Source: NCEH01 sp043195135 (GTDB taxonomy: Bacteria > Pseudomonadota > Alphaproteobacteria > Rhizobiales > Xanthobacteraceae). Taken from it: a stretch of DNA of 64,000 nucleotides. A program made the translations under genes and the position numbers. Location: NCBI RefSeq assembly GCF_043195135.1, contig NZ_JBAFWP010000016.1; one strand, 5' to 3'. The notes under the pieces are model-generated. The model was not told the DNA's origin. It saw only the letters and a list, made by a program, of their open reading frames with translations, and made no database searches. Each line of letters opens with the position of its first letter. Positions within the stretch are counted from its first letter, which is position 1. Shown here piece after piece: positions 35,294-44,291 of the stretch.

Positions 35294-36583
35294 CTAGCCG
35301 TTCTTGTCCGACAGGCCGGCCCAGGTGGGAAACAACCGTTCCAGCAGCATTTTCGGCAGGATCACGCCGAACGCCATGGCCAGCAGGATCGCCGCCGCCG
35401 TGGTGCCGTCCTGGATCGGCGGGAGCAGCAGGGCGGGCGCGGCCGCGGGGCCGGCATCGAGCAGGGCGACCATGCCCGCCGCCATGCGGAACAGGAACAC
35501 GCCGGGAATGAGCGAGACCACCGAGGCGAAGGCGAAGGCGGCGAACGGCAGGTGCAGGCGATTCGCGATCGGCGTCACCAGGGTGGCGGCGATCAGGCAC
35601 GCCACCAGCGCCCCGCCCGCCAGCCCCGCGCCATCGGCGATCGCCAGCCAGCGGCTGGCATGGGCGGTCATGCCGATGGCGATGGGGATGGGCAGGGTGC
35701 GCCAGGGCATGGAAAAGAACGTGCCGAAGGCGGAAACGGCGATGCCGGCGGCGATCACGTCATAGGCCAGGGGAACCGGCGCCGAGGGTCCCGGCGCGGG
35801 CAGGCCCGCGACGCCGAGGGAGAGGCCCGCGATCAGCCCCACGGAAATCAGCAGGATGATCAGGCCGGCGAATCCGAAGCGTGCGCCGCCGAGGCCGATG
35901 CGCATATGGGCGAGATCCAGCGCACCGTTCAGAAGGTGCGGGCCGGGCACCAGCACCATGCAGGGGCAGAGCGCGACCAGATAGAGATTGGCGCCCGGCA
36001 GGAGGTGCGAAGCGGCCGCGGCGATGAGGCCGGCGAGCAGGGCGGCGCACAGGGGCTGGGCCAGGAAATTCTTCGCCACATGGGCGAGCCCGCGCCGCAG
36101 GGCGGCGCCCGAGCCGGCGCTGAGCGCCACCAGCGCAAGGGTGGTGAGGTCGGCCGCGCCGAAGATGACCGAGAGCGCCGCCGCGCCGATGGCCGCGAGC
36201 GCGACGAAGCGCAGGGCCGAGACCGGAGGCAGGCGGGCGATGGCCTCCAGCGCGGCACGGGCGCCGGCCGCGTCCAGGCCGCCGTCGCAGACCTGGTCGA
36301 TCACGCCGAGGGTCAGCGTCACCTTGTTCATGTCGACCCCCGCGGGCGCGGCGGCGATGGCCTCCACCCGCGAGATGCCGGAGGCGGCGGGCGCCTCCAT
36401 GCGGATCACCAGCTCGCCCCAGGTGGGAAAGACGGTGACGGACAGGCCGAGCGCGCGGGCGAGCCGCTCCGCGTTCTGGATCGTCCGTTCCGTGGTCTGC
36501 CCGTTGGCGTAGAGGATTTTCGCGGCGGCGCAGACGAGCGCGAAGGCGTCATCGGGGGATGACGCCGGAGCTGGTGGGATCAT
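35294..36583 (-). CDS. ThrE-family threonine/serine exporter
   Basis: A 429-residue membrane protein. An N-terminal cytosolic domain (about 1-130, with ERTIQNAERLARALGLSVTVFPTWGELVIRM) precedes about ten transmembrane segments in two halves, the fused architecture of ThrE (ThrE and ThrE_2 domains). The family exports threonine and serine in Corynebacterium. It begins 6 nt after the malic enzyme stop, so the two are one operon. The true substrate here could be another small amino acid or organic acid. Confidence 0.87.
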   Translation of the reverse strand: MIPPAPASSPDDAFALVCAAAKILYANGQTTERTIQNAERLARALGLSVTVFPTWGELVIRMEAPAASGISRVEAIAAAPAGVDMNKVTLTLGVIDQVCDGGLDAAGARAALEAIARLPPVSALRFVALAAIGAAALSVIFGAADLTTLALVALSAGSGAALRRGLAHVAKNFLAQPLCAALLAGLIAAAASHLLPGANLYLVALCPCMVLVPGPHLLNGALDLAHMRIGLGGARFGFAGLIILLISVGLIAGLSLGVAGLPAPGPSAPVPLAYDVIAAGIAVSAFGTFFSMPWRTLPIPIAIGMTAHASRWLAIADGAGLAGGALVACLIAATLVTPIANRLHLPFAAFAFASVVSLIPGVFLFRMAAGMVALLDAGPAAAPALLLPPIQDGTTAAAILLAMAFGVILPKMLLERLFPTWAGLSDKNG

Positions 36584-36589
36584 GGCGCC

Positions 36590-38230
36590 TCAGACCGCGG
36601 GATAGGCGGGGAGATAGGCGAGCGCGGCAATGTGCGCCGCGATGTCGGCCGGGCGCTGAACCTGGGCGAGGCCGTTGTCGAAGACATATTCCGCGATCCG
36701 CACCGCCACGTGCAGCGAGGCTTTGCGGATGTCGCTCTGCGGCGGATAGATCAGGCCCTTGTCCAGGTCTGCGTCGGTCACCTGCTCGGCCACCGCCTTG
36801 GCGGCGACGATGAACATGGCCTCGGTGACGCGGCGGGCCTGCGTGGCGAGCACCGCCATGCCCATGGCGGGGAAGATATAGACATTGTTGCCCTGGCCCG
36901 GCACGAAGGTGCGCCCGGCCAGTTCCACCGGCGGGAACGGACTGCCGCTGGCGAAGATCGCCTGCCCCTCCGACCAGCGATAGGCCTCCTCCGCCGTGCA
37001 TTCCGAGCGCGACGTGGGATTGGAATAGGGGAAGATGATCGGCCGCGCGTTGATCTTCGACATGGCCTGGATGACGGCCTGGTTGAACAGCTTCGGCACG
37101 GTGCTCACCCCAACGATGCCGGTCGGGCGGATCGCCTCGATCGCCTCGACGAACGAATTCACCGGCGCATGGTCGTGGGTGAAGGGCTTCTGGAAGCCGG
37201 CGATGTCGGTGCGGGAATTGACCATCAGGCCGTTGACGTCGAACAGCCAGTTGCGCGCCCGCGCCTCCTCGATCGTCGCGCCCTCCAGCACCATGGCCTG
37301 GCTGATGAGTTCGGCGATGCCGGTGGCCGCCGAACCGCCGCCGAGAAAGAGGAAGGTCTGGTCGGTCAGCTTCTGCTTGGAGATGCGCAGCGCGCCGTAG
37401 ATGCCCGCGACCGCCACCGCCGCCGTGCCCTGGATGTCGTCATTATAGGTGCAGATCTTGTCCCGGTAGCGTTCCAGGATCGGCACCGCGTTGATATTGG
37501 CGAAGTCTTCCCATTGCAGGCAGCAGCGCGGGTAAAGCTCGGTCACGGCGGTGACGAATTCGTCGATGAAGGCGTCGTATTCCGCCCCGCGCACGCGGTT
37601 CTGCCGCAGGCCGAGATAGAGCGGGTCCTCCAGCAGCGCCGCATTGTTGGTGCCGACGTCGAGCGTGATCGGCAAGGTCAGCTCCGGCGGCACGCCGGCG
37701 CACACCGTATAGAGCGAGAGCTTGCCGACCGGGATGCCCATGCCGCCCACGCCGAGGTCGCCGAGCCCGAGGATGCGCTCGCCGTCGGTCACGACGATGA
37801 AGCGCACGTCCTTCTGCGACCAGCGGGAGAGCACCTCCTTCAGGCGGCCCTTGAGGGTGATGGGCAGATACATGCCGCGCGTGGCGCGCAGCACATGGTC
37901 GAACTTCTGGCACGCCTCGCCCACGGTCGGGGTGTAGACCAGCGGCATGAACACCGCCGGGTCGGACATGAGCACCGCATAGAACAGCGTTTCGTTGCGC
38001 GCCTGGAGGTCGCTCAGCAACAGGTATTTCTGGAGATCGTTGTCGAGCTGCGTCAATTGCAGGTGGACGCGGGAGACCTGGGTTTCCAGCGTGTCCGCCA
38101 CCGGCGGCAGGAAGCCTTCCAGGCCGAGCCGGGCGCGGTCCTCCACCGGGAAGGCGCTGCCGCGGTTGAGGATCGGATCGTGAAGCAGCGCGGCCCCTTT
38201 CGGGGTGGTCTGGTCGCTCGGCGCGGACAT
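36590..38230 (-). CDS. NAD-type malic enzyme (oxaloacetate-decarboxylating)
   Basis: A 546-residue enzyme of the large (MaeA/SfcA) type. Malate is oxidatively decarboxylated to pyruvate. Motifs: VYTPTVGEACQKF with the catalytic Tyr, GLGDLGVGGMGIPVGKLSLYTVCAG, FANINAVPILERYRDKICTYNDDIQGTAAV (metal site), and FLFLGGGSAATGIAEL for the dinucleotide. It lies between fumC (96 nt upstream) and the ThrE-like gene. Together with fumarase it converts fumarate through malate to pyruvate. Confidence 0.93.
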   Translation of the reverse strand: MSAPSDQTTPKGAALLHDPILNRGSAFPVEDRARLGLEGFLPPVADTLETQVSRVHLQLTQLDNDLQKYLLLSDLQARNETLFYAVLMSDPAVFMPLVYTPTVGEACQKFDHVLRATRGMYLPITLKGRLKEVLSRWSQKDVRFIVVTDGERILGLGDLGVGGMGIPVGKLSLYTVCAGVPPELTLPITLDVGTNNAALLEDPLYLGLRQNRVRGAEYDAFIDEFVTAVTELYPRCCLQWEDFANINAVPILERYRDKICTYNDDIQGTAAVAVAGIYGALRISKQKLTDQTFLFLGGGSAATGIAELISQAMVLEGATIEEARARNWLFDVNGLMVNSRTDIAGFQKPFTHDHAPVNSFVEAIEAIRPTGIVGVSTVPKLFNQAVIQAMSKINARPIIFPYSNPTSRSECTAEEAYRWSEGQAIFASGSPFPPVELAGRTFVPGQGNNVYIFPAMGMAVLATQARRVTEAMFIVAAKAVAEQVTDADLDKGLIYPPQSDIRKASLHVAVRIAEYVFDNGLAQVQRPADIAAHIAALAYLPAYPAV

Positions 38231-38326
38231 GGCGGAACCTCCGGAAGGGTATGATCTTGTTGCGCGGTCTCGAAAGCGGGGGCGCGGCGCGGCGGGGAAA
38301 TCCAGGCCGCACCGCGCGGGGACGGC

Positions 38327-39739
38327 CTAGTTGCCGTCCTCCTTCGCGACATAGGGCTTCACCATCTTGGCCGGGTCCACCACGCGCAGGAATTCCTCCT
38401 CGGTGACGAATTCGAGCGCCAGCGCGGCTTCCTTCAAGGTGAGGTCGTTGTCCATGGCATGGTGGGCGATCTTGGAGGCCCTATCGTAGCCGATGACCGG
38501 GGCGAGCGCGGTCACCAGCATCAGCGAGCGGTCCACATATTCCTGGATCTTCCTGCGGTTGGGCTTGGTGCCCTCCACCAGGAACTTGCGGAAATTGGTG
38601 CAGCCGTCGGACGCGATGGTGATGGAATGGGCGATGTTGAAGATGATCAGCGGCTTGTAGACGTTCATCTCCAGATAGCCGCTGGCGCCGCCGAAGCCGA
38701 CGCTCACGTCGTTGCCCATCATCTGCACGGCGATCATGGTGAGCGCCTCGGCCTGGGTGGGGTTCACCTTGCCGGGCATGATGGAGGAGCCGGGCTCGTT
38801 CTCCGGGATGATCAGCTCGGCAAAGCCCGCGCGCGGGCCGCACGACATGAGGCGGATGTCGTTGCCGATCTTGTAGAGCGAGGCGGCGAGCGTGCGCAGC
38901 GTGCCGGAGAATTGCACCAGGGCGTCATGGGCGCCCTGGACCGTGAACTTGTTGGGGGCGGTGACATAGGGCAGGCCGGTGAGGGCCGCGATCTCGTCCG
39001 CCACCGCCTCGGCAAATCCCGGTGCGGCATTGATGCCGGTGCCCACCGCCGTACCGCCGAGCGCGAGGCGATAGACGCCCTTCAACGCGTCCTGAAGGCG
39101 CTCGATATCGTCCGCCAGCATGCCGGCATAGCCGGACCATTCCTGGCCGAGGGTGAGCGGGGTCGCATCCTGCATGTGGGTGCGGCCGATCTTGACGATA
39201 TCGGCCCATTCCTCGGCCTTGGCCGCGATCGCGTCGTGCAGCGCCTGCACCGCCGGGATGAGGCGCTGCGTCGCGTTCACGCCGACCGCGATGTGCATGG
39301 CTGAGGGGAAGCTGTCGTTCGACGACTGCGACATGTTCACATGGTCGTTCGGATGCACCGGCGCCTTGCTGGCGAGCGGCGTGCCCGCGAGCTGGCAGCA
39401 GCGGTTGGAGATCACCTCGTTGACGTTCATGTTGAACTGGGTGCCGCTGCCGGTCATCCACACGTGCAGCGGGAACATGTCCTGGTGCTGGCCGGCGAGC
39501 AGCTCGTCGCACACCTGCACGATCAGCTTGTAGGGCTCTTCCGGCAGGCGCCCGCCCGCATGGTTCGCCCGCGCCGCCGCCTTCTTGAGAAGCGCATAGG
39601 CGGTGATCATCTCGCGCGGCATCAGGTCCGTGCCGATGCTGAAATGCTCGAGCGAGCGCTGGGTCTGGGCGCCCCACAGCTTGTCCGCCGGGACATCGAC
39701 TTCACCGAGGCTGTCGGTTTCCTTGCGTATGTCAGTCAC
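38327..39739 (-). CDS. fumC: Class II fumarate hydratase
   Basis: A 470-residue fumarase C, normal length. It interconverts fumarate and malate without an iron-sulfur cluster. Signatures: MTGSGTQFNMNVNEVISNR, SQSSNDSFPSAMHIA, the lyase signature GSSIMPGKVNPTQAEAL with the catalytic Ser loop, and ELIIPENEPG. The start is a GTG at 39739 (GTG-ACT-GAC), where the alignment with FumC begins; upstream in-frame codons have no homology. It is first of a leftward trio with malic enzyme and the exporter. Confidence 0.94.
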   Translation of the reverse strand: MTDIRKETDSLGEVDVPADKLWGAQTQRSLEHFSIGTDLMPREMITAYALLKKAAARANHAGGRLPEEPYKLIVQVCDELLAGQHQDMFPLHVWMTGSGTQFNMNVNEVISNRCCQLAGTPLASKAPVHPNDHVNMSQSSNDSFPSAMHIAVGVNATQRLIPAVQALHDAIAAKAEEWADIVKIGRTHMQDATPLTLGQEWSGYAGMLADDIERLQDALKGVYRLALGGTAVGTGINAAPGFAEAVADEIAALTGLPYVTAPNKFTVQGAHDALVQFSGTLRTLAASLYKIGNDIRLMSCGPRAGFAELIIPENEPGSSIMPGKVNPTQAEALTMIAVQMMGNDVSVGFGGASGYLEMNVYKPLIIFNIAHSITIASDGCTNFRKFLVEGTKPNRRKIQEYVDRSLMLVTALAPVIGYDRASKIAHHAMDNDLTLKEAALALEFVTEEEFLRVVDPAKMVKPYVAKEDGN

Positions 39740-40277
39740 GTGGGGACCTCTGAGATCGTGGATTGCGAGGAGGAGATCGGCCGGGCGCGCCGGCGCCCGC
39801 GGGAGGGCGGTCAGGATCGCGGGTGGGGTGATGCGCAGGCGGCCGGCGCCACCCGTCCGGCGCACGGCGCCCGGCCCAAGCGTTCGGCCATGGCGGGAGC
39901 GGCGAGAGCTGCGCTCGCCGGGGCGGCGAGACGGGGAATGGGGATGGCGGTAACGGGCACGCGTCTCATGAGGCGATATCCGGACGGAAAAGAAAAGCCG
40001 AGCAAAAGACGTCGAAAAGGACGCTATCCCCAACCCCGTTGTTTTTCAACACGGCACGCGAAAAGCTTATGGTTAATAAGTTGGATGCGACCGAAAATAG
40101 TCGTTGCATCGATGTGCGGCCGCAAAATTCGCTTTTGTGCGCCGCCAAACAAATTCGGCTTTCCCGCTCTTGCGGCTGTGGGCGAAGCGGCCTCCCAAAA
40201 CCTCCTGTTAACGCCGCACTCCGTATCCCTGGAGACAACGCGGCCGGCTCGGCCGGCCCTCCGGGTCATGGAAGATC
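39740..40277. other. Divergent intergenic region between fumC and ftsK
   Basis: A 538-bp gap. The stretch at about 39970-40170 is AT-richer than the genes around it and probably holds the promoters. A perfect hairpin, GGCCGGC-TCG-GCCGGCC, lies at 40242-40258, only 19 nt before the ftsK ATG, where it could hide the ribosome-binding site (GGAAG at 40268-40272). No open frame here encodes anything recognisable. Confidence 0.6.
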
Positions 40278-43200
40278 ATGCCTTCTTCAAACCGCCCTCC
40301 CAGAACCTACGAGCCGTCCTTTTTCAACGCCGCGCAGGCCGGCGGCGCGCTGCCGGCGGGCCGTCCGCTGCTGCCCAAGGAGGCCCGCGAGGCCGCCTTT
40401 TCGCCCTGGGTCGCGCTCGAACTGGTGCCGAGCTGGCTGCGCCCCTTCACGCTGGACGAAAACACCCGCTTCACCCGGACGCCGGACCATTTCCTGCGGA
40501 CCCGCCACGGCCTCGGCGAATCGCCGAAGGTGACCTCCGCGCCTCCCGTGCAGCCGCGCCCGGCCGCCCGCGATGCGGTGGCGCCCGAGGTGCCCGGCTC
40601 CGCCCCCGCCGATGCGCCGGGCGGCGCCGCGCCCAGTCCCGCTTCCGGTCCCGCTTCCGGGCCAACTTGGCGCTTCCTGGTGGAGGAAACCGAGCCCGAG
40701 ACGCAGACCGCCAGCATGGCCTGGAGCGATGCGGCGGAACCGGCCGTGGCCTTGGAAACCCTGCGCGCCGCCATCGTGGAAATCCTCGTGGTGGCTGTGA
40801 CGCAGATGCCGGACGCGGCAGCGCCGGCGCTTGCGCCGCCCGACATGGCGGAAGCCGCCGTCCTCCCGGCCCTGCCGGCCGACCCGCAGGAAGTCGCGGC
40901 GCAGGAAGTCGCCGCGCAAGAGACGGATGCCGCAGCCGCCGAGGATCAGCGGCGCGAGATCGCGCTGCGCGACGGTCAGGAAAACCCTGTCGGGGAGAGG
41001 GCGGCCGACGCCATCGAAGGGCAAGACACCGCGGCCGATGGCGCAAGCCTCGAAATCGCCGCCGCGCCGGATGCGGAACGGCGCCCGGCCCTCGCGCCGG
41101 AGGCCGTCGCAGCCGCTGCCATGGCGCCCGATGCCGAAGCGTCCAATGCCGAAGCGCCCGACGTCGCGGTGCCCGACCTCACCGCGTGCGACGCGCCGGC
41201 CGCGATCGATCCCGCCGCTGACCATCGCGCGGATGGCCCCGCCTGCGAAGCGGAGGGTGCCGTCGCGCCGAGCGCCGCCGAGCCGGAACTGGCCCCGGAG
41301 ACCGCACGCGACGCGATGAACCCCGCGCCGGGCGATGCCACCTCGCCCGATGCTCCCGAGGTGCTCGGCGACCCGTCTGCGGGGCGCGCGCTGCCCGAGA
41401 CGCTGCTGAAGCTCGGCCGCCTCATTCGTCTTGGCGAGGGGATCACCCCGCGTGCCGCCGCGGAACAGGATCTGCAACCCGCGCCTGCCCCGCACGACGC
41501 GGCCGTCGACGAAGCCTCGCCGGACGAACCCCCGCCGGACGCGCCGCTGCCGGACGCGCCGCTGGCGTGCGACGAACGGGCCGGCGAAGCGCCGCCGGAG
41601 GGCGAGCCGGCGGACGATGCGCGGGCGGAGACGCTTTCGAGCGTCGCGCGCCCGGCGCAAGCCGCCGCCGTCGCCGAGGCGACGACCGCTCCGGCCGCGG
41701 AGCCAGCGACCCCGGCCGTCGCGCCGATTCCCCTGGAGCCGCTTTCCGCCATCGTCGGCGCGTCGTTCCACTGGGCGTTCCAGGGGCTGAACTTCCGCCC
41801 CGAGACCGGGATGCCGCCGGCGCCCTCGCCCATCGTCCCCGCCGCGCCGGTTGCGCCCGCGCCGTCGCCCGCCGCGCCGTCCCGCGCGGTGGAAGCCGCA
41901 GAGGAGGACGGCGCCTATGAGCTGCCCGCGCTCGCGCTGCTGCGCGAACCGCCGGTGGAGGAGCCGGATTTCGAGCTTTCGGAAGAATTCCTCGACCAGA
42001 GCTCGGCCATCCTCCAGCAGACGCTGCGGGATTTCGGCGTGCGCGGCGAAGTCATCGACGCCAATCCCGGCCCGGTGGTCACGCTGTATGAGTTCGAGCC
42101 CGCCCCGGGCACCAAGTCCAGCCGGGTGATCGGCCTCGCGGCCGATATCGCGCGGTCCATGAGCGCGGTTTCGGTGCGCGTGGCGGTGGTGGAGGGGCGC
42201 AATGTCATCGGCATCGAGCTGCCGAACCGGCGCCGCGGCACCGTGTGGCTGCGCGAATTGCTGGAGGGCCCGCATCTCGACGAGGCGCATGCGAAGCTCG
42301 CCATCGCGCTTGGCAAGACCATCGGCGGCGCGCCGGTGATCGTCGATCTCGCCCGCATGCCGCACCTGCTGGTGGCGGGCACCACGGGTTCGGGCAAGTC
42401 GGTCGCCATCAACACCATGATCCTGTCGCTGCTCTACCGGCATTCGCCCCAGGCCTGCCGGCTGATCATGATCGACCCGAAGATGCTGGAGCTGTCCGTC
42501 TATGAGGGCATTCCCCACCTGCTGACGCCGGTGGTGACGGACCCGAAGAAGGCGATCATCGCGCTCAAATGGGCGGTGCGCGAGATGGAGGATCGCTATC
42601 GCAAGATGTCGCGCCTCGGCGTGCGCAACATCGACGGCTTCAACGCCCGCATGGCGGAAGCGCGGGCCAAGGGCGAGATCATCAAGCGCCAGGTCCAGGT
42701 GGGCTTCGACAAGGAGACCGGGGAGGCCCTGTTCGAGGAACAGGACATGGACCTCACCGCTTTGCCGTTCATCGTCATCATCGTCGACGAGATGGCGGAC
42801 CTGATGCTGACCGCCGGCAAGGAGATCGAGGGGGCGATCCAGCGCCTCGCCCAGATGGCGCGCGCCGCCGGCATCCATCTCGTGATGGCGACCCAGCGCC
42901 CCTCGGTGGATGTCATCACCGGCACCATCAAGGCGAATTTCCCGACCCGCATCTCGTTCCAGGTGACGAGCAAGATCGACAGCCGCACCATTCTCGGCGA
43001 GATGGGCGCCGAGCAGCTGCTGGGCCAGGGCGACATGCTCTATATGGCGAGCGGCGGGCGCATCACCCGCGTGCACGGGCCATTCGTCTCCGACGGCGAA
43101 GTGGAAAAGGTGGTGGCCCACCTGAAAGCCCAGGGCGGGCCGGAATATCTCGATGCCGTCACCAGCGAGGATGAAGGCGAGGGCGTGGGGGACGGCGACG

Positions 43201-43433
43201 ATGCCGTGTTCGACAAGGGCGCGCTCGGCGAGGCGGCGGGCGACCTCTATGAACAGGCGGTGGCCATCGTGCTGCGCGACCGCAAGGCGTCCACCTCCTA
43301 TATCCAGCGCCGGCTCCAGGTGGGCTACAACAAGGCGGCGAGCCTCATGGAGCGCATGGAGACCGAGGGCATCGTCGGCCCCGCCAACCATGCCGGCAAG
43401 CGCGAGATCCTCACCGGCGCCCGCTCGCTCTGA
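40278..43433 (+). CDS. ftsK: FtsK/SpoIIIE-type DNA translocase without membrane domain
   Basis: A 1051-residue protein. The C-terminal half is a full FtsK motor: coupling domain from about 565 (ELSEEFLDQSSAILQQTLRDFG), Walker A GTTGSGKSVAIN near 701, Walker B FIVIIVDEMADLM near 833, and a terminal winged-helix gamma domain (about 985-1045, KASTSYIQRRLQVGYNKAASLMERM) that reads oriented DNA repeats. The N-terminal half (about 70-550) is Ala/Pro/Asp/Glu-rich, probably disordered. There are no transmembrane helices, unlike E. coli FtsK. Alphaproteobacteria often carry such a second soluble copy. It would move DNA during chromosome segregation or dimer resolution. Antisense frames over 1000 codons are shadows. 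Confidence 0.92.
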   Translation: MPSSNRPPRTYEPSFFNAAQAGGALPAGRPLLPKEAREAAFSPWVALELVPSWLRPFTLDENTRFTRTPDHFLRTRHGLGESPKVTSAPPVQPRPAARDAVAPEVPGSAPADAPGGAAPSPASGPASGPTWRFLVEETEPETQTASMAWSDAAEPAVALETLRAAIVEILVVAVTQMPDAAAPALAPPDMAEAAVLPALPADPQEVAAQEVAAQETDAAAAEDQRREIALRDGQENPVGERAADAIEGQDTAADGASLEIAAAPDAERRPALAPEAVAAAAMAPDAEASNAEAPDVAVPDLTACDAPAAIDPAADHRADGPACEAEGAVAPSAAEPELAPETARDAMNPAPGDATSPDAPEVLGDPSAGRALPETLLKLGRLIRLGEGITPRAAAEQDLQPAPAPHDAAVDEASPDEPPPDAPLPDAPLACDERAGEAPPEGEPADDARAETLSSVARPAQAAAVAEATTAPAAEPATPAVAPIPLEPLSAIVGASFHWAFQGLNFRPETGMPPAPSPIVPAAPVAPAPSPAAPSRAVEAAEEDGAYELPALALLREPPVEEPDFELSEEFLDQSSAILQQTLRDFGVRGEVIDANPGPVVTLYEFEPAPGTKSSRVIGLAADIARSMSAVSVRVAVVEGRNVIGIELPNRRRGTVWLRELLEGPHLDEAHAKLAIALGKTIGGAPVIVDLARMPHLLVAGTTGSGKSVAINTMILSLLYRHSPQACRLIMIDPKMLELSVYEGIPHLLTPVVTDPKKAIIALKWAVREMEDRYRKMSRLGVRNIDGFNARMAEARAKGEIIKRQVQVGFDKETGEALFEEQDMDLTALPFIVIIVDEMADLMLTAGKEIEGAIQRLAQMARAAGIHLVMATQRPSVDVITGTIKANFPTRISFQVTSKIDSRTILGEMGAEQLLGQGDMLYMASGGRITRVHGPFVSDGEVEKVVAHLKAQGGPEYLDAVTSEDEGEGVGDGDDAVFDKGALGEAAGDLYEQAVAIVLRDRKASTSYIQRRLQVGYNKAASLMERMETEGIVGPANHAGKREILTGARSL

Positions 43434-43444
43434 GCCGGCTTAAC

Positions 43445-43471
43445 GGCGGGTCCGCCCACGGGCGGCCCGCC
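43445..43471. terminator. Strong hairpin between convergent ftsK and transglutaminase genes
   Basis: GGCGGG-T-CCGCCC pairs with GGGCGG-CCCGCC to give a 12-bp stem with one bulged T and a tiny loop, in the 51-bp gap between the two stops. No T-run is present on either side. It is likely a shared transcript end. Confidence 0.5.
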
Positions 43472-43484
43472 GCCGCGCATGTCC

Positions 43485-44291
43485 TCAGGCGACCTCGTCG
43501 GTGATGACCTGGAAGTTCGCCAGCGTGCAGGGGCCGAACGAGGACACGATGGCGACGTCGGTGGCGTCGCGCCCGCGCGCCATCAGGATACGGCCGACGC
43601 GCGGCTTGTTGTGCCGGGCATCGAACGTGTACCAGCGATCGCCGAGATAGACCTCGAACCAGGCGCTGAAATCCATCGCCGAGCCGTCATAGGGCACGCC
43701 GATATCGCCGAGATAGCCGGTGCAATAGCGCGCCGGCACGTTCATGCAGCGGCATAGGGCGACGGCGAGATGGGCGAAATCGCGGCACACGCCGCATTGC
43801 TCGTTATAGGCCTCGAACGCGGTCTTGGTCGAGCGCGCGTGGGCATAGCCGAAGGTGATGCGCTGGTGCACGAAATCGCAGATGGCGGTGACCAGCGGCC
43901 AGCCCTTCGGCACCTGCCCGAACAGCGACCAGGCGATGTCGGACAAGCGGTCGGTCTCGCAATAGCGGCTGCCGAGCAGATAGAGCAGCACATCCACCGG
44001 CAGCTCGGAGAGGGCATGCTGGCGGGCGTGCGGGGCGTACAGATCGGCCTGCCCCCCGTCCATGATCGTGAAGTCGGTGAACATGGTGAGCCGGCCGACC
44101 GGGGCGTTGATCACGTGGCAGAAATTGCCGAAGCTGTCGTGATAGGTATTGGCCGGGATCGGCGGATCGAACATCACCCGGTCGGGGTTCAGCAGGTCGC
44201 CGACCCGCGAGGGATGCACGCTCAGCGTCAGGATCATCGGGGTCGGCTGGGGGCAGTCATAGGCGATCCGGTAGCCGGCATGAATCTTCAT
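43485..44291 (-). CDS. Transglutaminase-like family protein (catalytic His position occupied by Ser)
   Basis: A 268-residue protein with an N-terminal beta domain (about 1-110) and a papain-like core. The nucleophile Cys is C169 in EQCGVCRDFAHLAVAL, and the Asp is D224 in WYTFDARHN. Where most transglutaminase-like enzymes have His-Ala-Trp, this one reads D-F-S209-A-W-F-E-V-Y, so the His is replaced by Ser. Either this subgroup uses another base or the protein is not an active hydrolase. The start at 44291 fits the family alignment; the reading frame stays open for another 127 codons upstream through a tandem-repeat region, probably by chance. Confidence 0.83.
   Translation of the reverse strand: MKIHAGYRIAYDCPQPTPMILTLSVHPSRVGDLLNPDRVMFDPPIPANTYHDSFGNFCHVINAPVGRLTMFTDFTIMDGGQADLYAPHARQHALSELPVDVLLYLLGSRYCETDRLSDIAWSLFGQVPKGWPLVTAICDFVHQRITFGYAHARSTKTAFEAYNEQCGVCRDFAHLAVALCRCMNVPARYCTGYLGDIGVPYDGSAMDFSAWFEVYLGDRWYTFDARHNKPRVGRILMARGRDATDVAIVSSFGPCTLANFQVITDEVA

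Noticed and set aside
40287..43391. Open frame of 1034 codons opposite ftsK
   Set aside because: Shadow of the ftsK codons; composition extreme (Arg/Gly/His) with no recognisable domain.
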